Shown here: positions 54,615 through 64,000 of the stretch, piece by piece
How the letters are laid out: each line of letters opens with the position of its first letter
Numbering within the stretch: position 1 is the stretch's first letter
DNA from: Camellia lanceoleosa
Lineage: Eukaryota; Streptophyta; Magnoliopsida; Ericales; Theaceae
Length of the DNA: 64,000 nucleotides
Assembly (NCBI GenBank): GCA_025200525.1
Contig: CM045767.1
Location: 122,624,346-122,688,345 of the forward strand
Direction of reading: 5' to 3'
Program-made: the position numbers and the translations under genes
The notes under the pieces: model-generated
Seen by the model: only the letters and a program-made list of their open reading frames with translations
Told to the model about the DNA's origin: nothing
Database searches by the model: none

Positions 54615-56465
54615 TTTTTGTTTAGACGGACTGGATAAGGGGGGATTGTAATCTATCGGACTATTAGTCCTGCGATACATTACCCTTGGACTATTTGGTT
54701 GGACTGAATTTGTATCCTATGTTTGTTTAGTCATGGGATTAGATGTCTGAATTGAACTATTTTTAGTGAATCCAATGTTTGGTTGGACAGACTGAATAAG
54801 AATAAATGTTCAAAAGACTATTTTACCCTTGTAATTTATAATTTTTATTTAATATATAATTTTAAATTTGTAATTTAACAACACTAAATTTTTTTAATTT
54901 ACAAGGCCATAATTTTTAATTTATTATTTTCAGTTAAATTAAATTTATAATTTATATTTTTTATTTAATATATAATTTTAAATTAACAACACTAAAAAAA
55001 TAATTTTATTTAATATATAAATTTAATTTTTTAACAACACTAAAAAAGTTTAATTTATAAGGCCATAATTTTTAATTTATTATTTTTAATTAAATTTAAT
55101 TTATATTTTTTTATTAAATATATAATTTTAAATTAACAATACTAAAAAAAATTATTTAATATATAAATTTAATTTTTTAACAACACTAAAAAAATTATAA
55201 GGCCATAATTTTTAATTTATTATTTTTAATTAAATTTAATTTAAAATTTAAAATTTATATTTTTTATTTAATATAATTTTAAATTAACAACACTAAAAAA
55301 ATAATTTATAAATGTTTAAAAGACTATTTTATCATTTTTCAATTGTTTATTAAGTAATAACATGAAGGTAAAATAGATATTTCACACATTAGTCCCATGG
55401 GATACCAATCTCATGGAAACAATCCCACTCTCCACCCTAGGATACAATAATCCCTCACATGAGGGATTAATAGTCCGGAGCAAAAAAATTGAACCAAACA
55501 ATAGACTATTAGGGATTATTGTAATCTAGAGGGGAGGGTGTGATTATTTCCAGGGAATTAGTATCCATGGGACTAATGTATGAAATATTCATTTTACTCT
55601 CATGCTATTACTTAATAAACGATTAGAAAATGGTAAAATAATCTTTTGAAAATTTATAAATTATTTTTTTTAGTATTGTTAATTTAAAATTATATATTAA
55701 ATAAAAAATTATAAATTATAAATTAATTAAAAATAATAAATTAAAATTTATGGCCTTATAATTTTTTTAGTGTTGTTAAAAAATTAAATTTATATATTAA
55801 ATAAAATTGTTTTTTAGTGTTATTAATTTAAAATTATATATTAAATAAAAAATATAAAATATAAATTTAATTTAATTGAAAATAATAAATTAAAATTATG
55901 GCCTTATAAATTAATTTTTTTTAGTGTTGTTAAATTATAAATTACAAAATAATAAATTTAAAATTATATATTAAATAAAAATTATAAATTACAAGGGTAA
56001 AATAGTCTTATAAACATTTATCCTTATCTAGTCTATCCAACCAAACATTGGATTCACTAAAAATAGTACAGTCTAGATATCTAATTCCATAACTAAACAA
56101 ACATAAGATACAAATTCAGTCTAACCAAATAGTTTGGAGATAATGTGCCTGTTTGGTGCAGCTTAAAAGCTGCTTATTTCAGCTTTTAGCTTAATTTAAG
56201 CTATTTTGATGTGTTTGATTTAGCTTATAGCTTATAACTTATAGTTTTTTGAAAGTCAGAAATCAGCTTATTCTTTGAGTGGGGCAAGAGATGCTTAATT
56301 TATAAGTCAAAAATCAGCTTATGTTCATAGTTATAAGTTATAAGCTGTTTAGGTATAAGCTATAAGCACTTTTCCACAGCTCTACTAAACATGGCCAATA
56401 TATCCTGGGATTAACAGTCCGATGGATTACAATCCTTTCTTATCTAGTCCGTTCAAACAAACATA
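54615..56465. mobile_element. Large foldback element (about 1.85 kb inverted repeat)
   Basis: Left arm from 54616 (ttgtttagacggactggata) is repeated in reverse complement up to about 56465 (tatctagtccgttcaaacaa). Both arms contain the same 'gtgaatccaatgtttggttgga' order and an AT-rich stretch of taatttata blocks. The centre is near 55500, at ggattaatagtccgg...agactattagggatt. The family is shared with 2141-3022. A MITE is nested in the right arm. No ORF is present. Confidence 0.8.
56147..56396. mobile_element. MITE nested in the foldback, family also at 11064-11312
   Basis: Begins gcctgtttggtgcagcttaa and ends, inverted, ggccatgtttagtagagct. It interrupts the right arm only; the left arm is continuous at this point. 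Confidence 0.8.
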
Positions 56466-56655
56466 TCCTTAAGTATATAACAAATCAAAAAATAATACAA
56501 ATCATACCACATAATTCTACCATATATCTAATAATCTATTACATTCAATTTCATAAAATAATATTTTAATTTTAAAAAAATTCTCAAAATATAAAACTTA
56601 AAAATATTATAATAATAACCCGTGCTCCGAACCTTGCTTTTTAAATTAGCATATA

Positions 56656-58514
56656 TCTATACTATTATTAAAAGTCAACAGGAATTTTGGTGTCCTGAAG
56701 CCTGTTTAAATTTTTTTATCAATTTCACTGCCCACGTTTCCAAAAGCGCATGATTACGATTCCATTCAAAATTGAATGGGTTTCAAAGCGCCCAATAGTT
56801 CAAAATTGAATACTACAGAGAGAAAATACCTGTAACAAAGAAAGAGGGAAGATGTAGAAAATAATGGAGAGAGAGAGAGAGAGAGGCGATTGAACAGAAG
56901 AATAAGTAAAATGGTGTATGGGGAAGAGAAATGATGGGAAAGAGAGGGGGCCACATCGCGTGTGTATATATATCATGCATTATTTAGTTTGAATTTGAAT
57001 CTCAGTTTTGAATCTCATTTTTCGTTCTCTGTAGATTGAATTTGGATTTGTAGATCCGAATCAGAAGAAGAAGAAGAAGAAGCAGCAGCACTGGATAATG
57101 GAGAGAAAGAGGGCTCGGACGACAATGAATTCTCACCATCTCGTGTGGCTCATTAACACTGGATAATGGAGAGAAAATACCTGAATAGAATTCTCCCACT
57201 ATACAAAAGAAGAATATTTCGAGTTGGCTCGGCTGGGTAAACACTCATGGTGTAAAGATCTCTCACTTTACAAAAGAAGAATATTTACATAGTTTATAGG
57301 CACTTGAATCTCATTCACCATAAAAATATTTATATTTTTAAGTAGGGTTTGGCTTTGGTCCAGTCCTTAATCGGATTGGACGGTGCTGTTGGGCCCGTGG
57401 GGGCCCACCACGGGTCTCGTTTTGAAAATCTGAACCGTTCAATGTGTCGAACACGTCGAGTACTATATGCTTGTGAAAAATGACGTTGATCGGATATCGA
57501 TAGCTATATCATCAAATCAGTTTTTTTATTAACCGTTAATTTATTCACCGTCCATTTTTTTTTAATACAAAACTGATTTGATCACATAGCTATCGATATC
57601 CGATCAGCGTGATTTTTCATAGGCATATAGTACTCGACGAGTTCTACACATTGAACGGTTCAGATTTTTAAAACGAGACCCGTGGTAGGCTCTCACAGGC
57701 CTAACAATACCGTCCAGTCTGATTAAGGACTGGACCACAGCCAAACCCTTTTAAGTAATAGGCATTTGTTGGATAATGGATTCTCACCATTTATTATGTG
57801 TTTAATAAATGGAGAGAATTCTACTTTTGTCTATTTAATGTATTAGGTAGTGGAAAGTTTGAAATTACTGTTAAGAACTTTAAATTGATCATTTTTTCTT
57901 TGGGTTTTGAATCTCAGTTTTGCAAGTTTGAAATAACAGTATTAAAATTTATTTTTAAAATTTTTAAAATTTTTACATTTTTATTATTTTATATTAATAG
58001 TTTATTATTACTTTTATTTGTATATATCAAATCTTTTTTTATTGTAAGTGTTCCAAGAGTATGAGTTTATATTTTTTATTGTATATATTTTCTTCATTAA
58101 AAAATTAAATAAAAAAATTCATTATGTTATTAGTTTCCGTGGGAAAAAAAATAGCCTACTACTTTTCTTTGTTTATATCAAATCTATTTCACTGCAATTG
58201 TTATTTTTCTTTATGTAAATCAAATCTTTTTTTATTGTCGGATCTTTAGTCTCATGTTACCAAATTTAGATTTTATATGGATTTTTGTTGTACATATTTT
58301 TTAGTTAAGATTAGTAAATATTGTATTTTGGCAAAAATTTGTACATCTTTTAATATACGTGTATTTTATTTATCAAATACGTTAATATCAAATATTACAT
58401 TGCACATAATTACTCATTTTATATATATATATATATTATTAAAAAAAATAATATAAAATTTATATTATAATTCAAAAAAAAATTGCACACGCATCGCGTG
58501 TGGCCAGACCCTAG
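56656..58514 (+). mobile_element. Non-autonomous Helitron (1859 bp)
   Basis: The 5-prime end is TCTATACTATTATTAAAAG and the 3-prime end is CTAG (58511-58514). A stem-loop lies just upstream (CACACGC-ATC-GCGTGTG, 58488-58504). It sits between A and T with no TSD, as Helitrons do. No Rep/helicase frame is present. A GA tract is at about 56869-56885 and the doublet 'actggataatggagagaaa' at 57090 and 57157. It lands directly beside the NLP copy-B segment. Confidence 0.85.
57345..57748. mobile_element. 404-bp palindromic Mutator-type MITE nested in the Helitron
   Basis: Perfect 9-bp duplication TTTTAAGTA at 57336-57344 and 57749-57757. The ends GGGTTTGGCTTTGGTCCAGT and, inverted, GGGTTTGGCTGTGGTCCAGT start arms that pair over nearly the whole element. 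No ORF is present. Confidence 0.9.
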
Positions 58515-59155
58515 TATATATGTATACAAAGTGAAAGGTGTGGCAGTAGTAGGTAGGGGGATACCAAAAAAAAAAAAAAAAAAGTGAAGGGGTTTGGGGG
58601 TTACTATTGGGGGTTGGGGATTGAATCGATAATATGTGGGAGGGAGAAAAGGAACAAATTGGGAGTGGGAAGGTCAGATTCCGTATGGGCGAAACTGAGG
58701 AACCAACCCATCTACTCACCACCACAATCTCCTTCCTCCTCCGTCTTCCTCATCTCTCCACAACTCTACTTCTCACTACCACCGCCGCTCACCCCCCAAC
58801 TCCACTTCTCACCACCACCACCACCACCGATCCGATGTTGCTGGAATGACAGCCAGTTGCTTCGACTACAATCCAATGCTGCCGAGATGCAACTATGCTC
58901 CGAAATGGAACACATTTTCTTCAGTGATAATTTCACCTCTCTCCTCTCTGTCTCCCTTGTCCATTCACATTGCTTTCCCTTTTTTTCTTTTTTTCTTTTT
59001 TTTAAAAAGGGTAAATTACACTTCACAATTTTTTACATCAAAAACTTTAATATTTGTTTTCAATGGTGATAGTCTACCTCTTATATTTTCGGTCAAATTA
59101 CATAGTATGTTCTTAGGATTTTTTTTTTCACCAGTAAAATTATAGAAATGATTAC

Positions 59156-59198
<43 letters not shown>

Positions 59199-60533
59199 TA
59201 TACCTCATGCGACGTTCGCATCACAAAGGATCATAGGCTCCGTTTGTTTGATGGATGGATTACGTTGGATGTGATCGTATTTAGTTGTTATTTAGGTTGA
59301 ATATATAAGATAAATTGTATTTATTTATAAATTAGAGTAATATTTTTAGTTGATTGGCATTAAATTTATAAATTTATGTAAAAAAATCCCAAAATATATA
59401 TTTTGTTATTTTATTATTTTTGTAAAGTAGAGATAAATTAGTAATTTTATGGGATTACATTGTGAATCGAAAGAGTATCTCCAACCATCCTCTCTAATTT
59501 TTTCTCAAATTTATTAATCTAAAAAGTGTATTTCTGAACTACTTTTTTAATTATGATCTCCAACCATACTCCTAGTATTTTTTTCTATATATATTTTAAA
59601 TATTTTAAAAATATTTTTCCTTTATCTTTTTTTATTAAAAATATTTTTCCAAACTCTCAGCTCTCCTCCCCCTAAGAAAAAATATTTTTTAAATTATTGG
59701 ATAAATGTAAAAAGCTAAAAGTTTATTCCCGTAAATAAGGAGTCGAGTGGGCAGGTTATTGAGGGGAATTATTTCGTATTTTACTGAGTAGGCAAAAAGT
59801 GAGGAGTGAGAAACTATTGGAGATTATTTTGTGCTAACAATGTTGTTGCCAATCAACCAACCAAACGGGGCACATTGTGACTTGACGAAAATGTGGAGTT
59901 GACTTTCACAACTGAAAAATAGTGAACCAAGTGATATTTGATGGAAGTTGTTCTTAGTGTAATTACATTCTTAGTGTTTATTCATTTGGCTTATAATTTT
60001 TACAAAAAAAAAAAAAAAATTGAAATTGTTAATTTTGTTATGTTATGTTATTTGCGTGAGTTGGAACTTGAGGTTTTCCTGAATTCTAAAAGATTTTGTG
60101 TGCAAGTAATTAATGGTTTTACTTTATTTCTTTGTTTTTTGGCTTGATAATTAATGGTTCTACTTGCCTTGATTGATAATCATGTATGTCTAGAGGCTTT
60201 TTTACGTTTCCTTTAAAATTAATTCGGATTCGGGTTCGAATTCTTGTAATTAATTTTGAATTTTGGTATTGGCTTATTGATATTGTGGAGGTTCATTTAC
60301 TTGCTAAATTGCATATGATTTTCGTCAATTACAGATACTTATGGTTCAGGATCACAAAGTGCAAAATGATTAAAATCACGAGAGGGGTTTTGACAATTTT
60401 TATAGCATAAGGGGGTAAAGCGCTTTAAGGCAAACCATAAGGGCTAAATTGAATTTTGCCCAAAAATATAATTATTATAACATTATTGATTTCAAAAATA
60501 ATAAAGGATGCATCTTATCTCAATTGACAGGCA
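58515..60533 (+). repeat. NLP-cluster upstream segment, copy B
   Basis: Colinear with 8350-9221 and 10557-11000 of copy A. Its end (60460-60533) matches 24110-24185 just upstream of the intact NLP-like gene. The conserved leader-like core is at 58670-58760. It is cut at 60534 by a retrotransposon. No coding exon was seen; some open frames at 58584-59145 are CCACC-repeat artefacts or non-conserved. Confidence 0.6.
59157..59200. repeat. (ATT)n microsatellite, about 14 units
   Basis: Uninterrupted ATT triplets. Copy A has none at the same place. Confidence 0.9.
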
Positions 60534-62682
60534 TGTATATAGCGATCCCGGTCCTCTCTCTATTGGTTGTTGTACTCCGGACTCAGTCCCGTGGATGTCT
60601 GTTGTTGTATATGTTTCATTTCCGTCCTTTAGCTCCTTGAATTTGAGTTTAGAAATGTCTTGGGCGTGTTTTGAATAGGTTGGTTGAGCTTTAGTCCCCA
60701 ATTTTATTGCCCATATTTTTGGTGATCCGCTCGAGCGGGTCCTTTTGCGCTCGAGCGGAGTTTGCATCCTTTCAGCATTTTGTGCGTCTGTAAAAGTACT
60801 GCAGAAGTGTTTTTCACGCTCGAGCAGAGTTCTTCACGCTCGAGCGGGTTTGAGCTCGGGCGGGTATTCTGCGCTCGAGTGGGTGTTTGAAGTCTGTAAA
60901 AGTACTGGAGGAGTGTATTCTACGCTCGAGCGGGTATCTTTGCGCTCGAGCGGGTGGTGTTTTGTTGTTGTGCCTTGTCACTCGAGCGGGTATTTTTGCG
61001 CTCGAGCGGGTCCAGTTTTTGTGTCTTACGCTCGAGCGTATTACTCTCTGCTCGAGTGAACTATACGTATATCAGATCGCGACTGTGTTATTTTAAATCA
61101 CTTTTTCCACACTCTCTGTCTCTAACATTCCAAAACCTTATTTTGAGAGCTCCTCTCTCTAGAACACTCTCTCTAAGATTTCATCCACTTCTAGAGTGTT
61201 TCTATCCAAGTCTCTTTGTAAGAAAGGTAGAAGGTGGCGTGGGCTTCACTTTAATCTGAAAATCTTTGGGATTGGAGCACCTTCGAATTTCATCATCATC
61301 ATCTTTGGGTCTCTCCTTTTCCAGGTAGGGATAACTACTCATTTTTATGGTCTTTGACATAAATATGTGGCCCTTTTGATTAAATGTTGAAATTAGGATT
61401 TTTGGGTGTTAGGGTTTCAAAATGTATAAAGAGGGGTTTGTTCTTTTGACCCATACATGTGTATTTTGGGTCTTAAAATGAGTTTATTGATGTTTAATGA
61501 CGACATTTGAGCACTTGGGTCAATATTGAGAAAAGGGGGAGGAAAGCCCTAATTTATTGTGGTGAATTAATTTATATAAGTAATTTGGGAAAGTTATGGA
61601 AATATAAAATTGAGTTGGGAATAATGAAATTGGGTAAATATGAGATTTAATGGTGGAGTTGGATTGATTAATCACTCACCCTTTGAAATTGCAGATAATT
61701 TATCTATTTTGATAATTTATTATCTGTTTAGAAATAATCTTTTTGGGCTATCGGTGGAGGATAGTCGTGATTGTTGTAGATACTGCATAATGATTAGGTG
61801 AATTAAAATTAATCAATTGAGTATGTCATTGAATATGACGGATGAAATAACACATTGAATATGTGCTTTGCTTGAACATTGTAAATGCTAAGTGTTCAAA
61901 TACATTGTATATGTATGTTGTTTGGAAGGAGATAGGGAATGTACTCCACGGTTTGGGAGGAGATAGAGGATGTACTCCTAAACTGGATTTGGGAGGAGAT
62001 AGGGGATGGACTCCAGTGATAATTAAGTTGGCCGGAGTGTCCAGGGTGAAAGTCCCGAAACCTTTATTATGTTTGTATAACGTATATGAATTGAATTATT
62101 GAAGTGATCATAATACGAGTTGTAGTCTCATTTGAAATTGAATTGTTGAAGTATTGTTGATATGAATTGTAGTCTCATTATGAACTGTCTGGCTGAATAG
62201 GGAACCATATCTATGAATTGGTTTGGATAATGAAATGGAATGAGATGTATGTTTGTTTATATGAGTTAAACATTTATCAAATGCCAATGTTTTAGTTATT
62301 GCTCATATTATGTTTAGCATATCTCTACTGGGCATTGGCTCACCCTATATGGGACATTATTTTCAGGTTCAGGAGTTGTGCCACCTCCAAGGACATAGCT
62401 TGGAAGGTTTTGGGAGTCGAAGACTCTTTTGATTGTTTTGTTATTTTGGTGTTACATGTGAATCAAAGCCAAAGGCTTATTTTGTATAAAGAGTTAGAAC
62501 TATCCTCTTGTTGTAACCAAGTGTTGGCTTGGAAAGTTGTAAGCCCGTAGGGCATTTACTTTTATTGTCAACATGTAATACTTTTGTAATGAATACTCTG
62601 ATGAATGGAATTATGCTTATATCTCTTATGTCTATGCATGTCAAGAATGTGGGTTTGTATGTATTTTTTTGAGGGTGTTACA
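60534..62682 (+). repeat. 5-prime LTR of the chromovirus-like element
   Basis: Begins TGTATATAGC (approximate) and ends GGTGTTACA. It contains the CTCGAGCG cluster near its start. At 61930-62015 the motif 'ggagatagggatgtactcc' occurs three times. A TATA-like or intron-like leader cannot be separated. Confidence 0.6.
60725..61055. repeat. Cluster of about eleven CGCTCGAGCGG-type motifs
   Basis: CGCTCGAGCG or one-base variants recur irregularly over 330 bp. The palindromic core is the same as in the solo LTR at 12413-12625. Open frames here are repeat artefacts. Confidence 0.85.
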
Positions 62683-62684
62683 AC

Positions 62685-62697
62685 TCGGTATCAGAGC
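62685..62697 (+). promoter_or_regulatory. Primer-binding site (initiator-Met tRNA type)
   Basis: TCGGTATCAGAGC follows the LTR end after two bases. Plant copia and chromovirus elements use TGGTATCAGAGC; here the T before GG has become C. Confidence 0.7.
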
Positions 62698-63077
62698 GTA
62701 CCGGGTTTGAATACCTTAGGTACGTGGGGAGTGGTTAGTACCACAGTGGGTTTGTCTCGCTTGTTAGAGACTTAGATGTAATACTATGTACGTATGTGAT
62801 AACATGCTTATGTGACTATATGGGTATGAGATTTAATTTCTAGGATGTTGATTGGATCCTTGGATTTCTGGGAGTCCTATTGGAAAAGCACTTAATCAAT
62901 GCTGTTTCTAACCAGAACTTTAGCAACGCCATGGGACTGTCATTATCCGGAAATGAAATTCGTAAGTGCTTATGTGCTTACGTAGAGTCAATTACTGTTG
63001 TCCATTGCATTAGGATGTGAGTGAAATAGCTTCGGCACGTTTGTGAATGTGCTAATGTCTTCGTTACCTTTATTAGG

Positions 63078-64000
63078 ATGTCAGGACGAGGACGTGGTGG
63101 TAGGCGAGGTAGGCCTAGGAGGCACGAAATGCCTATACCAGATGAGATTCTGGCGCAGTAGGAGGGGGTTGGTCAGGCCAATATGGTCGAACCAGTAGGT
63201 CAGCAGGCCATGGGCGCCTTAGCCCGCGAGATGGCAGGAGCGTTGAGGGAATCTATGGGATTCTCAGGGCTGAGAATCAAGCCTAGGCCCATGTAGCTGA
63301 GGCGGGGCCTTCCTTTTTAAAGAGGGAGTTTTTCCGGTCTAATCTGGATGAGTTTCTAGGGGATCCTAAAGAGCCATTCAAGGCCGATGAATGGCTTGAG
63401 CAGATGACGAAGACGTTTGAGATGCTTGGCATCGAAGACGGAGGCTGGAAGGTGACCTTGGCGTCTTTCCAACTAAAGGGAGACGTGGGTCAGTGGTGGA
63501 AGTTCGTTTGGGGCTGTATTGGAGGGACTTGGGAGGCTTTCATTGATGCCTTCCAGGAAAAGTTTTTGCCTCCCGCTGTGAAGGAGAAGTTGAGGGACCA
63601 ATTCTGTCAGCTCAAGTAGTTGAATACACCAGTAGCCGAGTTTGAGGTCGCATTTACCAGCTTGTCGAGGTTCACACCTGAGTTAGTGGCATCTGAGGAA
63701 CGCCGTTGTCTTGAGTTTGAGAAGAAGTTAAGGACCGGGCTTAAGCTTAGAGTTGCAGGGTCCATGACTCGGAAGTATGGGCGCCTTGTGGATGCCGCGG
63801 CGTATCTTGAGATCATTATGCATGAGGAGGAGGAGAGGATGAGGGGCTCCAAGAGGAGTCAGGATGGTCAGGGAGATGGTAGGAGGCAGAGGGGTTCTAA
63901 CCCTCAGCAGTCCCAGGGTGTTTTTATGAGATCTACCTTTCCAGTGCCGAGTTCAGGCTCTGGGAGAGGCAGTCAGGGAGACTTTACTTGTTACAAATGT
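63078..64000 (+). pseudogene. gag of the chromovirus-like element (broken, partial)
   Basis: It starts MSGRGRGGRRGRPRR. The gag core from about 63330 reads FLGDPKEPFKADEWLEQMTK, QLKGDVGQWWKFVWG and AFIDAFQEKFLPPAVKEKLR, then TSLSRFTPELVASEERRCLE. This is the Retrotrans_gag domain, which assembles the particle shell. It ends at the first half of a zinc knuckle (CYKC) at the window edge. TAG codons at 63159-63161 and 63617-63619 and a frameshift near 63260 break it; the stops fit CAG-to-TAG changes. Confidence 0.8.

Larger units (their letters stand above)
60534..64000 (+). mobile_element. Ty3/gypsy chromovirus-like retrotransposon (5-prime part; continues past the window)
   Basis: A long LTR of about 2.1 kb is followed by a CGGTATCAGAGC primer-binding site and a gag of the type found in plant Tekay/Del chromoviruses. 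The window ends inside the CCHC zinc knuckle (CYKC). The left boundary is where similarity to 24185 stops. Gag has in-frame stops, so this copy is inactive. Confidence 0.8.

Noticed and set aside
54155..54625. Open frames of about 66-110 codons over the TRIM
   Set aside because: They translate the two LTRs and so repeat themselves; TRIMs encode no protein.
60745..61259. Open frames of up to 104 codons in the right-hand LTR
   Set aside because: They arise from CGCTCGAGCGG repeats (RSSGV/ARAG peptides) and lie inside an LTR.

Overview
This is plant nuclear DNA, most likely from a eudicot. It is AT-rich, intron-bearing and dominated by transposable elements nested in one another. Intergenic DNA has many homopolymers, TA, GA and ATT microsatellites and short inverted-repeat elements. 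The GC-richer stretches are retroelement LTRs and coding remnants. No rRNA, tRNA, operon or CRISPR array was seen. The species cannot be named from the sequence alone.

The only convincing host gene is a NIN-like (NLP) transcription factor relative on the plus strand, 25607-29190. Seven exons join in one continuous frame to give about 617 residues. The model carries two successive RWP-RK cassettes, a spacer unit present three times, and a C-terminal PB1 domain. It lacks the usual NLP N-terminal half. It belongs to a tandem cluster. A broken NLP copy lies at 13815-14365. Shared upstream and intronic DNA recurs at about 400-1945, 6600-11060, 11313-14365, 24110-26170 and 58515-60533. The copy at 58.5-60.5 kb is cut by an LTR retrotransposon that runs off the right end.

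Layout: 0-8 kb, duplicated flank with a hAT element (1003-1650), a foldback-type MITE and a complete non-autonomous LTR retrotransposon (3124-6447, TSD TGCTC). 8-14.4 kb, NLP-type upstream region with several MITEs and a solo LTR (11797-12868, TSD GTTTT), then the NLP pseudogene. 15349-21875, a 6.5 kb CACTA element inside a Mutator-type MITE; it carries exon fragments of at least six unrelated host genes (AAA-ATPase, 14-3-3, cullin, starch synthase, ALDH6-type dehydrogenase, lysophosphatidate acyltransferase). 24-29.2 kb, the NLP gene. 33190-40360, a second CACTA element with a nine-unit array of about 180 bp, a captured exon and long GA/GGT tracts. 44.8-54.2 kb, a decayed Ty3/gypsy element of Tat type with two RNase H domains and an antisense spliced ORF. 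54209-54613, a 405 bp TRIM sharing a 19-nt primer-binding segment with that gypsy element. 54.6-56.5 kb, a long AT-rich foldback. 56656-58514, a non-autonomous Helitron carrying a 404 bp palindromic Mutator-type MITE. 60.5-64 kb, the 5-prime LTR and gag of a chromovirus-like gypsy element.

The nesting order can be read from target-site duplications and from uninterrupted paralogues inside the window. Many stop codons and lost catalytic residues fit C-to-T or G-to-A changes, as expected after long cytosine methylation. The observations most worth following are the double-RWP-RK NLP model, the multi-gene CACTA element and the antisense spliced ORF of the gypsy element.
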